Shown: positions 9,365 through 20,275 of the stretch, piece after piece | Position numbering within the stretch: the stretch's first letter is position 1 | How the letters are laid out: each line of letters begins with the position of its first letter | NCBI RefSeq assembly: GCF_001078595.1 | Contig: NZ_LFTY01000002.1 | Span: 1,260,151 to 1,324,150, forward strand | Reading direction: 5' to 3' | Source of the DNA: Candidatus Rhodobacter oscarellae | Lineage (GTDB): Bacteria > Pseudomonadota > Alphaproteobacteria > Rhodobacterales > Rhodobacteraceae | DNA length: 64,000 nucleotides | Made by a program: the position numbers and the translations under genes | The notes under the pieces: generated by a model | What the model was told of the DNA's origin: nothing | Databases searched by the model: none | Seen by the model: only the letters and a program-made list of their open reading frames with translations

Positions 9365-9450
9365 CGATTATGTTTGTCGCCAATTTTGGCCTAAGATTCG
9401 GTTAACGCATCCGCCCCTGCGACGATCTGGAGCACCCGGCACGGCTCAGA

Positions 9451-10011
9451 TCACCCGCCCAACGCCCCGACCGTGGAATTCTGATACATCCCCCACAGGG
9501 TTGTCACGAAAATCGAGAATATGCCGATAAACTGGATGTAAAGCCGGTGCCGCTTCATCTGCGCATAAAGCGCCTCCCCCGAGAGCCCCAGGCTGACAAT
9601 CTTATTCGCGGTGGCAAGGCTCAACGCGCCCACAAATGAGAGCGGGAAGGCCAGCAGGAACACCGCCTGCGCGAACTCCAAGAAGTAGAGGAACCCCAGC
9701 AACGCTAGCGCCGTCAGCGCGGCGAACACGATCCCCACCATCCAAAGCCCCGAGACCCGCGCCACATAAAGCAGCCGGTTGCAGTTGATCCGGACGATGT
9801 CCTCGAGATCCTGCGCCGCCTGCCCGCCATTGCGCGCCGCGCGGCCCACCATATCGAAGGGCACGCCAAGCACCCAATGGCTTGCGGTGGACCAGACAAC
9901 GGCCAGCGCGATCCAGAACCAGAGGTTCGAGAAGGACCGCATGTCTATGAGCTCGAAAACGGTGTCGTACCAGGTCAACTCGGGCGCCTGCATTATTGTT
10001 TGGGGAGACAT
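9451..10011 (-). CDS. Conserved membrane protein, resembling one annotated in Rhodobacterales as a SufBCD-complex component
   Basis: 186 residues with about four hydrophobic segments: residues 30-47, 85-108, 112-130 and 155-175. The opening WYDTVFELIDMRSFSNLWFWIAL and the segment ASHWVLGVPFDMVGRAAR resemble, from memory, a Rhodobacterales family labelled 'component of SufBCD complex'. I see nothing in the sequence that shows Fe-S chemistry: the single cysteine near residue 77 is not in a cluster motif. Both MSPQT (10011) and MQAPE (9993) are possible starts. It faces hemB head to head across 80 bases. The function should be treated as unknown. Confidence 0.75.
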   Translation of the reverse strand: MSPQTIMQAPELTWYDTVFELIDMRSFSNLWFWIALAVVWSTASHWVLGVPFDMVGRAARNGGQAAQDLEDIVRINCNRLLYVARVSGLWMVGIVFAALTALALLGFLYFLEFAQAVFLLAFPLSFVGALSLATANKIVSLGLSGEALYAQMKRHRLYIQFIGIFSIFVTTLWGMYQNSTVGALGG

Positions 10012-10042
10012 ACCGCCTGTCTGCGGCGATTCCTAGGGTTGA

Positions 10043-11104
<1,062 letters not shown>

Positions 11105-11311
11105 GGCAATCGCCCTGCCATAGCGACGTCTCCATTGGCATTCTAAGCGGGGACCGCCCGGAAACCCTGCGCCGGTTGCGGCGGCAATCGTCGGCAACAA
11201 TCTTCCAAAGCATACATGCTGTGGTGACAACCCAGGTTACACACTCTATAAAGGGCGCAACTGGCAGAAAATCGCTAGACCGAGGCAACCGGCAAGACAA
11301 GGCAGACACTC

Positions 11312-11872
11312 ATGGACAAACTTCCCCGTCGCACTTTCATGGTGGGCGCAGGCGCGGCGACGCTGATGACCGCGGCCTGTGGCAATGGCGTGAACTCCCG
11401 TGGCGCTCAGACGATCGAGGCGCGCGTGGAGTCGACTTTGAACTTTCTGTTCAACAAATACCCAAACACCGTTGAGCTGGACAACAAGGCAGTGGGCAAG
11501 CTGGTGATGCCGCTGGTCACAAAGGCCGGCTTCGGCGTGGGCGCCTCCTACGGGCGCGGTGCGCTGCGCGTGGGCGGGGTCACGGTGGACTACTATTCCC
11601 AGGCCTCGGGGTCCTTCGGGCTGCAAATCGGCGCGCAGCAGTTCAGCCATGTGCTGTTCTTCATGACCCAAGACGCGTTGAGCGATTTCCGCTCCTCGCC
11701 GGGCTGGTCCGCGGGCGCCGATGCCGAGTTCGTGCTGAACGAGAATGGCGAGAACCTTTCGGCCGACACCGTGACCGCCCTGTCGCCGGTGATCGCGCTG
11801 ATCTTTGGTCAGGCCGGCCTACAGGCCGGCGCCACGCTAAAGGGCACAAAATACACCCGCATCATCCCGTAG
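11312..11872 (+). CDS. SYLF/YSC84-domain lipoprotein
   Basis: Exported protein of 186 residues. The N-terminus RRTFMVGAGAATLMTAACG combines a twin-arginine-like pair with a lipobox (L-M-T-A-A-C), so it is probably lipid-anchored facing the periplasm. The rest matches the SYLF (YSC84-related) lipid-binding fold: NKAVGKLVMPLVTKAGFGVGASYGRGALRVGG followed by YYSQASGSFGLQIGAQQFSHVLFFMT. In bacteria this family is mostly uncharacterised. The stop codon is the first base group of a small inverted repeat. It stands alone between hemB and gyrA. Confidence 0.85.
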   Translation: MDKLPRRTFMVGAGAATLMTAACGNGVNSRGAQTIEARVESTLNFLFNKYPNTVELDNKAVGKLVMPLVTKAGFGVGASYGRGALRVGGVTVDYYSQASGSFGLQIGAQQFSHVLFFMTQDALSDFRSSPGWSAGADAEFVLNENGENLSADTVTALSPVIALIFGQAGLQAGATLKGTKYTRIIP

Positions 11873-11941
11873 GGTGGGCAATCTGCCCACCACGCTCTCA
11901 AGGGTTTTTGTGCGATCTGTAGGGTGGGCAATTTGCCCACC
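11869..11941. repeat. Two copies of a 23-base GGTGGGCA inverted repeat
   Basis: GTAGGGTGGGCAAT then C or T then TGCCCACC occurs at 11869-11891 and again at 11919-11941. Each copy folds into an 8-base stem (GGTGGGCA with TGCCCACC) with a 3-base loop. The copies differ at one base. The first overlaps the stop codon of the SYLF gene. They look like REP-type elements; a terminator role for the SYLF transcript is possible. Confidence 0.75.
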
Positions 11942-12280
11942 GTGATCACGCGCGCCCTCCATGCAATGCAAACACCGGATACGTGGCCTCACGCACCGCT
12001 CCTGGGAAAAACCGCGACGCCATCACCACCGCGCGGTGTGTTAACCCCACCAGTTGCCATACAAGGTGCCATACGCAAGGCCGACGTTTTGCCGACGCTT
12101 TGCCGACCGCGAATTTCCCAACAAAATAGGCCGTTACCCCACGCAATCGCCAACCCGTCGCGATTCCACCGCCCGCACCGTTTACCACCGGGTAACGCAT
12201 GCCGCGCGCAACGTCCCCGCCGAGCGCCACCGCGCGGCCTTTCTGGGCCACCGAAACACCCAAACATCGCCCGGCTTCGC
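11942..12280. other. Non-coding upstream region of gyrA
   Basis: About 340 bases with no reading frame that resembles a gene. A short imperfect direct repeat of TTTGCCGACG lies near 12085-12112. Nothing else is recognisable until the promoter at 12281. Confidence 0.5.
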
Positions 12281-12309
12281 TAGACACCATATCTTGCGTG
12301 CTGTATAAG
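12281..12309 (+). promoter_or_regulatory. Sigma-70-type promoter of gyrA
   Basis: TAGACA at 12281-12286 and TATAAG at 12304-12309 are separated by exactly 17 bases, matching the housekeeping consensus at 4 of 6 or better in each hexamer. Transcription would start near 12316, giving a leader of about 38 bases before the GTG at 12354. Confidence 0.65.
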
Positions 12310-12353
12310 GCTCGCAACAACAATGCAGGCCCAAAACGAGTACGGACCGCCAC

Positions 12354-15104
12354 GTGAGCGACACGCCAGAACCTCCTGAAAACGATGACGAAAACACGCC
12401 GGAACGCCCGGCCTATGATGGTGAGCAGATCTCGATCTCTGACGAGATGAAGTCGAGCTATCTCGACTATGCCATGTCGGTTATCGTCAGCCGTGCGATC
12501 CCGGACCTCCGGGACGGCCTAAAACCGGTGCATCGCCGCATTCTTTTTGCGATGAACGAGACCGGCAATAGCCACGACAAGGCCTATCGCAAATCGGCCC
12601 GCCCGGTGGGCGACGTCATGGGTAAGTACCACCCCCATGGCGACCAGGCGATCTATGACGCGCTGGTGCGGATGGCGCAGGATTTCTCGATGTCGCTGCC
12701 CCTGCTGGACGGCCAGGGCAACTTCGGCTCGATGGACGGCGATAACCCGGCGGCCATGCGTTACACCGAGGTGCGCATGGACAAGCCCGCGGCTTTCCTG
12801 CTGTCCGATATCGACAAAGAAACCGTTGATTTCCAAGACAATTACGACGGCAAGGACCAGGAACCAACGGTCCTGCCCGCCCGCTTCCCCAACATGCTGG
12901 TCAATGGCGCCGGCGGCATCGCCGTGGGCATGGCGACCAATATCCCGCCGCATAACCTGGGCGAGGTCGTGGACGCCACGCTGGCGCTGATCGAGAACCC
13001 CGATCTCGATAGCCTGGAGCTGATGGAATACGTGCCCGCCCCGGATTTCCCCACCGGCGGGATCATCCTGGGCCGCTCCGGCGCCCGCAAAGCCTATTCC
13101 GAGGGCCGCGGCAGCGTGATCGTGCGCGCCAAGACCCGCATCGAGGAGATCCGCAAGGACCGCTACGCCATCGTGCTGGACGAGATCCCCTATCAGGTAA
13201 ACAAGGCCCGCCTGGTCGAGCAGATCGCGGAGCTGGCCAAGGACAAAAAGCTTGAAGGCATCGCCCATGTTCAGGACGAAAGCGACCGCGTCGGTGTGCG
13301 CGTCGTTGTCGAGCTAAAGCGCGATGCCACGGCCGAGGTCGTGCTCAATCAGCTCTTCCGCTTCACCCAGATGCAGACCTCCTTCGGCTGCAACATGCTG
13401 GCGCTGAATGGTGGCCGCCCGGAGCAGCTGACGCTCCGGGATTTCCTGAGCTATTTCATCCAGTTCCGCGAGGAAGTTGTCGCGCGCCGCACGGCGTTTG
13501 AGCTGCGCAAGGCGCGCGAGCGCTCGCATGTGCTATGCGGTCTGGCTGTGGCGGTGTCCAATGTGGACGAGGTCGTGGCCACGATCCGGGCCTCTGCCAC
13601 CCCCGCCGAGGCGCGCAAAAAGCTGATGGAGCGGCGCTGGCCCGCTCATGACATCGCGCCTTATATCCGGCTGATCGACGACCCGAGCCATACGGTCAAT
13701 GACGACGGGACCTATTACCTGTCCGAGATCCAGGCCCGCGCCATTCTGGACCTGCAATTGCAGCGCCTGACGCAGCTGGGTGTCAAGACGATCACTGACG
13801 AGCTTGAAGAGCTTGCGGCTAAGATCAAGGATTTCTTGGATATTCTGCGCTCGCGTTCGCGGATTATGACGATCATCTCTGATGAGCTGAAAGAGGTGAA
13901 AGAGCAGTTTGCCGTGCCGCGCCGCTCTGAGATCGTTGAATGGTCCGGCGACATGGATGACGAGGACCTGATCGAGCGCGAGGACATGGTCGTGACCGTG
14001 ACCCAGGGCGGCTATATCAAGCGCACGCCCCTGGCCGATTTCCGCAGCCAGGCGCGCGGCGGTAAGGGCCTGTCGGGCATGGCCACCAAAGAAGAGGACG
14101 TGGTCACCACGCTCTTTGTGGCCAACACGCATACGCAGCTTTTGTTCTTCACCACCGACGGGATGGCCTACAAGCTCAAGACCTGGCGCCTGCCGCAGGG
14201 CAGCCGCACCGCCAAGGGCCGCCCGATCATCCAGATCCTGCCGATCCCGCAGGGCGTGTCGATCGCAGCGATTATGCCGGTGGATGTCCCCGAGGAGGAA
14301 TGGGGCGATCTGCAGATTGTCTTCGCGACCTCCAAGGGCACTGTGCGGCGTAACCGCCTGTCAGACTTCACGAATGTGAAGTCCAACGGCAAGATCGCCA
14401 TGAAGTTCGAGGACGAGAATGCCGGGACGCGCCTGATCAACGCGCGCATCTGCTCGCAAGACGACGATGTGATGCTGGTCACCTCCGGTGGCCGGGCGAT
14501 CCGCTTCCCCACAACTGAGGTACGCGTCTTCAACAGCCGCGCCTCTGTGGGCGTGCGCGGGATCAACCTGAAGGGCGATGACGAGGTCGTCTCGATGTCC
14601 GTGATCCGCCACTTCCGCGCCTCGCCTGAAGAGCGCGTGGCCTATCTTAAGCAGCGCCGTGCCGTGGCCGGTCTGGCCGACGACGCTGAGACCGACGAGG
14701 ACGAGGTCGCGCCAGGCCTGATCACGCAGGAGCGCTATGCCGAGATGTCCGCAACCGAGGATTTGATCCTTACGATCACCTCGGAAGGCGCGGGCAAGAT
14801 CAGCTCTAGCCACGATTATCCCGTGCGCGGGCGCGGCGGCCAAGGCGTGATGGCGATGGACAGGGCCATGCGCGGCGGGCGGCTTGTGGCCAGCTTCCCC
14901 GTCGATATGGACGACCAGATCATGCTGGTGACCTCGACCGGGCAATCGATCCGGTGCCCGGTGGACGGGATCAGCTTCCGGTCGCGCGGGGCGGGCGGCG
15001 TGAAAGTGTTCAACACCGCCAAGGGTGAAAGGGTGGCTTCGGTCGCTTGGATCGCGGATCAGGGCGACGAAGAGGATAGCGAGATCGCTCCGGAACAACC
15101 CTAG
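12354..15104 (+). CDS. gyrA: DNA gyrase subunit A
   Basis: Breakage-reunion subunit of gyrase, 916 residues, introducing negative supercoils with GyrB. Seen: the N-terminal winged-helix and tower region from [25 protein letters not shown], the catalytic tyrosine in [10 protein letters not shown] near residue 138, and C-terminal beta-pinwheel blades including the GyrA-box-like [11 protein letters not shown] near residue 563. The quinolone-determining segment reads [19 protein letters not shown], with Gln at codon 98 (12645-12647), where E. coli has Ser83; Asp87 is kept. The start is GTG, just after a good promoter. Confidence 0.97.
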   Translation: MSDTPEPPENDDENTPERPAYDGEQISISDEMKSSYLDYAMSVIVSRAIPDLRDGLKPVHRRILFAMNETGNSHDKAYRKSARPVGDVMGKYHPHGDQAIYDALVRMAQDFSMSLPLLDGQGNFGSMDGDNPAAMRYTEVRMDKPAAFLLSDIDKETVDFQDNYDGKDQEPTVLPARFPNMLVNGAGGIAVGMATNIPPHNLGEVVDATLALIENPDLDSLELMEYVPAPDFPTGGIILGRSGARKAYSEGRGSVIVRAKTRIEEIRKDRYAIVLDEIPYQVNKARLVEQIAELAKDKKLEGIAHVQDESDRVGVRVVVELKRDATAEVVLNQLFRFTQMQTSFGCNMLALNGGRPEQLTLRDFLSYFIQFREEVVARRTAFELRKARERSHVLCGLAVAVSNVDEVVATIRASATPAEARKKLMERRWPAHDIAPYIRLIDDPSHTVNDDGTYYLSEIQARAILDLQLQRLTQLGVKTITDELEELAAKIKDFLDILRSRSRIMTIISDELKEVKEQFAVPRRSEIVEWSGDMDDEDLIEREDMVVTVTQGGYIKRTPLADFRSQARGGKGLSGMATKEEDVVTTLFVANTHTQLLFFTTDGMAYKLKTWRLPQGSRTAKGRPIIQILPIPQGVSIAAIMPVDVPEEEWGDLQIVFATSKGTVRRNRLSDFTNVKSNGKIAMKFEDENAGTRLINARICSQDDDVMLVTSGGRAIRFPTTEVRVFNSRASVGVRGINLKGDDEVVSMSVIRHFRASPEERVAYLKQRRAVAGLADDAETDEDEVAPGLITQERYAEMSATEDLILTITSEGAGKISSSHDYPVRGRGGQGVMAMDRAMRGGRLVASFPVDMDDQIMLVTSTGQSIRCPVDGISFRSRGAGGVKVFNTAKGERVASVAWIADQGDEEDSEIAPEQP

Positions 15105-15348
15105 GCGTCGTGATTCGTTAACGCGCCCGCAACCCAGGCGTGTCTCAGGAATTGGCCCTGTATTTTGAACAATGCGGGGCCATTTCAGTTTTAGTTGCAG
15201 CCAAATTCACATCGAATTTTTAACCAATATTAATAAAAATATACGCTTAGGGTTGTCGCCTTAAAGCTGACGCGATTCGAACCAAGCCGCGCCACACCGC
15301 CCATTCTTAGATCCTTCCAACAACAAAAATTGGCACGGAGGAACTACG

Positions 15349-16011
15349 ATGAAAACGGCACGACCTGCTCAAATCAACACCGGTGGGGATGTGATTAGTC
15401 GGACGGTTTTGTCAATTGTTCGGATCTTGATCGCGTCCTACTTCCTGGCATCCGCGACGGGTCTTGTGTTTGATCCCTCTACGCGAACCTTCCTGGATCC
15501 GATTCTGCCCCGTGACGCCGCGGTGGCCGTCACCACGGCGTATCTGTTCATAACTGCTTTCGCCGTGATGGTGGGCTTCTGCGTCAGACCGGCGGCTCTT
15601 TTGCTGGCGGTCTATGTCTTCTGGTCGGCCTTCTCGCAATTTGGCAACGCGGCCACGGTCGCGGCGCTGTCGGTGTTCTGGCAGAACATGGCGCTGATGG
15701 GGGCGTTGTTGCTGATCGCGATCACAGTGCCCGGCGGGAACACCCGGTTCACCCTTTGGGCGCGCCGCATTGCCCCGCGCCGCGTCAATCGCCAGGATCT
15801 TAAGAACGTTGTCGCCAAACGCAGCGCGCGACCGATCAAGCAGGACGAGCTCCTGACGCGGGACGCGATCTTGACCGGCGCGACCTTTATCCCGGCCGCG
15901 GGCCAGACCCGGCGCAAGGGCGCCAACGCAACCCGCGACGCGGCCGGGGAGCCCGAGAACCTCTTCGAGGATGCCTGGGAACCCGCAAAGCGCCACGCGC
16001 GCATGGCATGA
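15349..16011 (+). CDS. DoxX-like membrane protein
   Basis: 220 residues. The first 130 hold four hydrophobic segments: about residues 18-38, 58-78, 83-103 and 108-128, with the pattern of the DoxX family (RILIASYFLASATGL at the start, then VGFCVRPAALLLAVYVFWSAF). The C-terminal 90 residues are basic, hydrophilic and unlike DoxX, ending without an obvious domain. ATG 15349 follows GGAGGAACTAC, a strong ribosome binding site. The physiological role is unknown. The 240-base gap before it is AT-rich (TTAACCAATATTAATAAAAAT-like stretch near 15220-15243) and probably carries the promoter. Confidence 0.7.
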   Translation: MKTARPAQINTGGDVISRTVLSIVRILIASYFLASATGLVFDPSTRTFLDPILPRDAAVAVTTAYLFITAFAVMVGFCVRPAALLLAVYVFWSAFSQFGNAATVAALSVFWQNMALMGALLLIAITVPGGNTRFTLWARRIAPRRVNRQDLKNVVAKRSARPIKQDELLTRDAILTGATFIPAAGQTRRKGANATRDAAGEPENLFEDAWEPAKRHARMA

Positions 16012-16085
16012 CACTGGATTCAAGATTACTGTAACTCCGTAAGAAAACCATTTCACGCCGCGCAAATGCCGTCTATCTGGGCGGC

Positions 16086-17447
16086 ATGAGCGTTGACAGA
16101 CCCCCTCTTCACATCGTTGGCGGCGGCATGGCCGGTGCCGAGGCCGCCTGGCAGGCCGCACAGATGGGCGTGCCCGTGGTGATCCACGAGATGCGCCCGC
16201 ATGTGGGCACCTTTGCCCATCAGACCGGCCATCTTGCCGAGATGGTGTGCTCTAACTCCTTCCGTTCCGACGACAGCGAGCAGAACGCCGTGGGGCTCCT
16301 GCATTGGGAGATGCGGCAGGCCGATGGGCTGATCATGGAGACGGCGGATGCGCATCGCCTGCCCGCCGGGGGCGCGCTGGCCGTGGACCGCGACCCGTTC
16401 GCCGAGGCCGTAACGGCCCGCCTGCGAGCCCATCCATTGGTGACAGTCGTGGCCGAAGAGCTGACCGCCCTGCCCCAGGACGGCGAATGGATCATCGCCA
16501 CCGGCCCGCTGACGTCAGACGCTCTGGGTCAGGCGATCGCCGCAGAGACCGGCGCAGAGGCGCTGGCCTTTTTCGACGCCATCGCGCCCATCGTCTATGC
16601 CGAGAGCATTGATATGAGCCAGGCCTGGTTCCAGTCGCGCTATGACAAAGGCGAGACCGAGGACGAGCGCCGCGCCTATCTGAACTGCCCCATGGACCGC
16701 GACCAATACGAGGCCTTCATCGACGCACTTCTTGCGGCCGACAAGACCGAATTCCACGAGGGCGAGACCGCCAAATATTTCGACGGCTGCCTGCCCATCG
16801 AGGTGATGGCCGAGCGCGGTCGCGAAACGCTGCGCCACGGCCCTATGAAGCCGGTGGGCCTGACCAACCCGCATGCCCCGGACGTCAAGCCCCACGCCGT
16901 GGTGCAGTTGCGCCGCGACAACAAGCTGGGCACCTTGTTCAACATCGTGGGTTTCCAGACTAAGATGAAGTACGGCGCGCAGGCGGATGTTTTCAAAACG
17001 ATTCCCGGCCTGCAGGAGGCGCGATTCGCGCGGCTCGGCGGGATCCACCGCAACACGTTTCTGAACTCTCCGACGCTCCTGGACCAGCAGATGCGTTTTC
17101 GCGCCATGCCGCATATCCGTTTTGCCGGGCAGATCACGGGCGTCGAGGGCTATGTGGAAAGCGCCGCGATGGGTCTTTTGGCAGGGCGGCTTGCGGCGTC
17201 GCAGATGCTTGGCCGGGCGCTGCACGCGCCGCCACCCGAGACCGCCACCGGCGCGCTTGTGACCCATATCACCGGCGGCGCAGAGGCGAAGACCTTTCAG
17301 CCTATGAATGTCAATTTCGGGCTCTTCCCGCCCGTCGACCTGAAGGGCGGGCGCAGGAACCGCCCGGCCCGCTACAAGGCCTATACGGACCGCGCAAAAC
17401 AGGCCTGGACGACCTGGCTCGCGCAATCAGTACTGGACGCGGCCTAA
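16086..17447 (+). CDS. trmFO: Methylenetetrahydrofolate-tRNA-(uracil-5)-methyltransferase TrmFO
   Basis: Flavoenzyme that makes ribothymidine at U54 of tRNA using methylene-tetrahydrofolate. The N-terminus [18 protein letters not shown] is the FAD-binding dinucleotide fold. It is followed by the GidA-like features [10 protein letters not shown] near residue 55, [11 protein letters not shown] near 180, [11 protein letters not shown] near 200, and the C-terminal [13 protein letters not shown]. The length of 453 is normal. It is followed after 22 bases by another RNA/DNA-type methyltransferase gene (frameshifted) and then gluQRS, so it heads a tRNA-modification group. Confidence 0.96.
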   Translation: MSVDRPPLHIVGGGMAGAEAAWQAAQMGVPVVIHEMRPHVGTFAHQTGHLAEMVCSNSFRSDDSEQNAVGLLHWEMRQADGLIMETADAHRLPAGGALAVDRDPFAEAVTARLRAHPLVTVVAEELTALPQDGEWIIATGPLTSDALGQAIAAETGAEALAFFDAIAPIVYAESIDMSQAWFQSRYDKGETEDERRAYLNCPMDRDQYEAFIDALLAADKTEFHEGETAKYFDGCLPIEVMAERGRETLRHGPMKPVGLTNPHAPDVKPHAVVQLRRDNKLGTLFNIVGFQTKMKYGAQADVFKTIPGLQEARFARLGGIHRNTFLNSPTLLDQQMRFRAMPHIRFAGQITGVEGYVESAAMGLLAGRLAASQMLGRALHAPPPETATGALVTHITGGAEAKTFQPMNVNFGLFPPVDLKGGRRNRPARYKAYTDRAKQAWTTWLAQSVLDAA

Positions 17448-17469
17448 ACGGACGGTTTACCAATGCCGC

Positions 17470-18082
17470 ATGGCAGATAACTTACTTAACAAAGTCTACA
17501 CGCCGATGGACGAGAGCCAGACGCGTGATTTCTATGACAAATGGTCCGATCAATACGAGGCCGATGTGGGAAGCGCGGGCTATGCCACACCGGGGCGCGC
17601 CGCAAAGGCGTTGGCGGCGGCGGTGGCGGACCAGGGCTCCGCGATCCTGGATTTCGGTTGCGGCACTGGCTTGTCCGGCCTTGCCTTCGCCGAGGCGGGG
17701 TTCACTGTGATCGACGGGATCGACCCTTCGGGCGAAATGCTGGAGGGCGCGCGGGCCAAGGGCGTCTATCGCACGCTGACGCAAATCGAACCCGGCAGCG
17801 CCCTGCCCTTGGGCTATGACGCGATCGCGGCGGTCGGCGTGATCGGATTTGGTGCCGCACCGGTCTCGGTCTTTGATGATGTGATGGCGGCCCTGGCCCC
17901 GGGGCGGGCTCTTTGTGCTGAGCTACAACGACCACGCGTTGGAGCATCCCGAGTACATGGAAAAGCTTGAGAGCTACACCGAAGCCGACAAGGCGCGGCT
18001 GGTCTCCGAGGAATATGGCCCGCATCTGCCCGGCCTTGGATCGAACCCGATGTCAAAGATCTTTGTGCTCGAGAAGATTTGA
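17470..18082 (+). pseudogene. Class I SAM-dependent methyltransferase, frameshifted
   Basis: The first frame (17470-17970) encodes a small methyltransferase: RDFYDKWSDQYEADV, then motif I ILDFGCGTGLSGLAFAEAGF, then GIDPSGEMLEGARAKGVY. After MAALAPG the frame becomes meaningless. Dropping one G from the GGGG run at 17901-17904 restores a continuation beginning GLFVLSYNDHALEHPEY and ending SKIFVLEKI with TGA at 18080-18082. The full protein would be about 203 residues. The restored stop overlaps the gluQRS start by four bases, the usual form of translational coupling, which supports this reading. It is either a recent mutation or a sequencing error. Confidence 0.85.
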
Positions 18083-18855
18083 GCTACGTCACAAGGTTCG
18101 CGCCCTCGCCGACCGGTCCGCTGCATCTTGGGCACGCCTACTCGGCCATCCTGGCGCATGACCGCGCGCGGGAACGCGGCGGGCGGTTCCTGTTGCGGAT
18201 CGAGGATATCGACAGGCAGCGATCAAAGCCCGCCTGGGAGCAGCAAATCTACGAGGACCTGACCTGGCTCGGCTTGACGTGGGACGGGCCGGTGATGCGG
18301 CAGTCGGACCGGTTAGACCGGTACCGGGATGCCCTGCAAGAGCTTTGGTCGCGCGGTCAGCTTTTTGCGTGCAGCTGTTCGCGCCGGGATATTGAGACCG
18401 CCTCTAGCGCGCCCCACGAAGGCGAGCCGCCGATGGGCCCAGATGGTGTGATCTATCCCGGCACCTGCCGCGGAACTTGTCCCGAAGAGATGCCGGACCA
18501 GGTGGCGCTAAGGTTGGACATGACCAAAGCTGCCCCGGACCTCAGCGAGAGCGTCGGAGATATCGTGCTGTCACGAAAGGATTTCTTGGGCAGCTACCAC
18601 CTTTGCGCCGTGCTGGATGACGCAGATCAGAGCATCTCTGAGGTTGTGCGGGGTGAAGATCTGCAGCCCGCGACGCAGATCCACCTGGTGCTGCAGCGCC
18701 TGCTGGGCTTGCCAACGCCCAGCTATTGGCATCACCGCCTGATCCGGGACGACGCGGGCAAGCGGTTGGCCAAGCGGGACGATGCAAGATCCATCGCGAC
18801 GTACCGCGCCGAGGGGGCCACGCCGGACGAGGTCCGGTCGATGGTCGGTCTCTGA
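18079..18855 (+). CDS. gluQRS: Glutamyl-Q tRNA(Asp) synthetase
   Basis: A truncated glutamyl-tRNA synthetase paralogue that attaches glutamate to queuosine at position 34 of tRNA-Asp. It has 258 residues and lacks an anticodon-binding domain. Seen: the class I signature RFAPSPTGPLHLGHAYSA at the start, zinc-binding cysteines in CSCSRRD and YPGTCRGTC, and KRLAKRDDARSI, the KMSKS-equivalent loop. The start is TTG at 18079, overlapping the previous gene's restored stop; no ATG lies close. It is followed by a short gap and the convergent hisI. Confidence 0.94.
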   Translation: MSYVTRFAPSPTGPLHLGHAYSAILAHDRARERGGRFLLRIEDIDRQRSKPAWEQQIYEDLTWLGLTWDGPVMRQSDRLDRYRDALQELWSRGQLFACSCSRRDIETASSAPHEGEPPMGPDGVIYPGTCRGTCPEEMPDQVALRLDMTKAAPDLSESVGDIVLSRKDFLGSYHLCAVLDDADQSISEVVRGEDLQPATQIHLVLQRLLGLPTPSYWHHRLIRDDAGKRLAKRDDARSIATYRAEGATPDEVRSMVGL

Positions 18856-18923
18856 CCCGGCGCCGTGCCCGCCCTGAAACGATTGTTGCGTTGATTCGGC
18901 AAAGATTTCTCTAATTTTGACGC

Positions 18924-19286
18924 TCATTCCACCATCGGTGCCATTAACTCGCGTTCCTCCTCGCCGGTCACCGAGGTGTAAAAGCAACTCCGGCGGTTGG
19001 TGTGGCAGGCCGGGCCCGTTTGTTGCACGATCGCCAAAAGGCAATCGCGGTCGCAATCCACCCGCAGATCCACCAGCTCTTGCGTGTGTCCGCTGCTCTC
19101 ACCCTTCACCCAAAACGCCTGACGCGAACGCGACCAGTATGTCACGCGCCCTGTCTCAAGCGTGCGCGTGATAGCCGCCGCATTCATCCAGGCCAGCATT
19201 AGGACTTCGCCGGTCCCCTCCGCCTGGGCGATGACCGGCACGAGGCCCTGGTCATTGAATTTCAGTGTCGCCGGATCGAAGGCCAT
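18924..19286 (-). CDS. hisI: Phosphoribosyl-AMP cyclohydrolase
   Basis: Third step of histidine synthesis, opening the adenine ring of phosphoribosyl-AMP. It has 120 residues, so it is the stand-alone HisI form, not fused to HisE. Metal-binding elements are visible in LRVDCDRDCLLAIVQQ and GPACHTNRRSCFY, and the substrate region in LMLAWMNAAAITRTLETGRVTYWSRSR. It faces the NifU-like gene divergently across 64 bases. Confidence 0.96.
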   Translation of the reverse strand: MAFDPATLKFNDQGLVPVIAQAEGTGEVLMLAWMNAAAITRTLETGRVTYWSRSRQAFWVKGESSGHTQELVDLRVDCDRDCLLAIVQQTGPACHTNRRSCFYTSVTGEEERELMAPMVE

Positions 19287-19350
19287 CAGTTATCCTTTTC
19301 AACATCACTCGGACACCCTATGTAGGGGGTCCAACGAGGTGAGGGAAGCC

Positions 19351-19800
19351 ATGAGCGACGCGGACCTGATCAAGCTATATTCGGGGCGGATTCTGGAACT
19401 CGCCAGCGATATCCCTTTCACCGAGCGTCTTTCGGCGCCGGATGCCAGCGCGAAAAAGCGCTCGCCGCTTTGTGGCTCTACGATCACCGTGGATGTTTCC
19501 ATGAATCACGGGCGCGTCACGGCATTCGGTCAGGATGTGAAGGCCTGCGCGTTGGGACAAGCAGCGGCCTCGGTCGTTGGCGGGAACATCATCGGGCGCA
19601 ACCGGGTCGAGGTAGAAACGGCGCGCGACCAACTCAAGGCCATGTTGAAATCCGATGGCCCGGCGCCGGATGCGCCTTTTGATGGCCTGGAGGTGCTGAT
19701 CCCAGCCAAGGAGTTCCGGAACCGGCACGCCTCGATCTTGCTGTCATTGGAGGCCACCGCAGAGGCTATGGCCGAGGCCGAGAAATCCGCCTGCGCCTAG
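19351..19800 (+). CDS. NifU-like iron-sulfur cluster scaffold protein
   Basis: 149 residues of the NifU_N/IscU fold. The family's cysteines appear as SPLCGSTITVDV near residue 41 and VKACALGQAAASVV near 70, with a conserved Asp region between them. A third Cys is near the C-terminus. The reading frame extends upstream, but ATG 19351 follows AGGTGAGGGAAGCC and fits the family start (MSDADLIKLYSGRILELAS). It may help load or carry Fe-S clusters; it stands apart from suf genes here. Known members sit beside hisI in related genomes, but the reason is unclear. Confidence 0.88.
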   Translation: MSDADLIKLYSGRILELASDIPFTERLSAPDASAKKRSPLCGSTITVDVSMNHGRVTAFGQDVKACALGQAAASVVGGNIIGRNRVEVETARDQLKAMLKSDGPAPDAPFDGLEVLIPAKEFRNRHASILLSLEATAEAMAEAEKSACA

Positions 19801-19927
19801 CGGCCGCCCGCATGAAATTCACAATTCCCGACCCCGCGCAGACCGCAGCGGGTGCGTTCGACGGCACCTTGTGCCTTGCCGAAAAAAAGAGCGTGCGGAA
19901 GCACACATTTGGATCACGCTCCTTAAC

Positions 19928-19962
19928 AAAAAAACCGCCGCCTCGGGGGAACGAGGCGGCGG
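19928..19962 (-). terminator. Strong intrinsic terminator, minus strand
   Basis: An 11-base perfect GC-rich stem (19935-19945 with 19952-19962) and a 6-base loop are followed on the minus strand by seven T (19928-19934). It lies about 140 bases beyond the stop codon of the 40-residue microprotein and ends its transcript. The plus strand has no T-run after the stem, so the direction is clear. No gene is seen in the rest of the 300-base gap 19801-20100. Confidence 0.9.
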
Positions 19963-20100
19963 GTAGTGGCGTCGAATTGCTCCGGTCGGCGGGGATGGGC
20001 GTTGGGGAAGGCCCGATGTGCCAGGGACAGGTAGCGGCACGTTGCGTCTATTGGGACAGGGACGCAGAGAGCCGACCGGGATACGGACGCAGGCAGAAAC

Positions 20101-20223
20101 CTAAGTAATAACAGGCAGGTGCAGGCCGATTGCGAGCAGGAGGATCAGCGTTGCCGCGCCCGCCAGGTCTTGCAGCATTGTGTGGCCGGAGCGGGCGATC
20201 GTGGCTTTAAGGTCGGTTAGCAT
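20101..20223 (-). CDS. 40-residue single-pass membrane microprotein behind a LexA-like box
   Basis: The frame starts at ATG 20223 (MLTDLKATIARSGHTMLQ) and ends at TAG 20101. Residues 1-18 could form a short amphipathic helix; residues about 19-38 (DLAGAATLILLLAIGLHLPV) form one hydrophobic helix with a short tail. The ribosome binding site is weak (GAGAG). Upstream lie a GAAC-N7-GAAC box and a TACAAT -10 element, and downstream a strong terminator, so the unit looks like a complete small gene. The same frame is open upstream to 20310, but that would start before the promoter. Function is unknown; see findings for an SOS hypothesis. Confidence 0.7.
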   Translation of the reverse strand: MLTDLKATIARSGHTMLQDLAGAATLILLLAIGLHLPVIT

Positions 20224-20275
20224 CGGGGCGGGCTCTCTGTTGTTTGTTGCCCATTTGTTCTCAAATTGCGAACGG

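Noticed and set aside
11946-12353. 135-codon minus-strand frame upstream of gyrA
   Set aside because: No family features, no ribosome binding site, and it covers the gyrA promoter.
15214-15235. Possible CtrA box (TTAACCAATATTAA) upstream of the DoxX-like gene
   Set aside because: The two TTAA elements are 6, not 7, bases apart, and the region is generally AT-rich.
19812-20108. 98-codon plus-strand frame after the NifU-like gene
   Set aside because: It runs through the minus-strand terminator, and its composition is unlike a protein.
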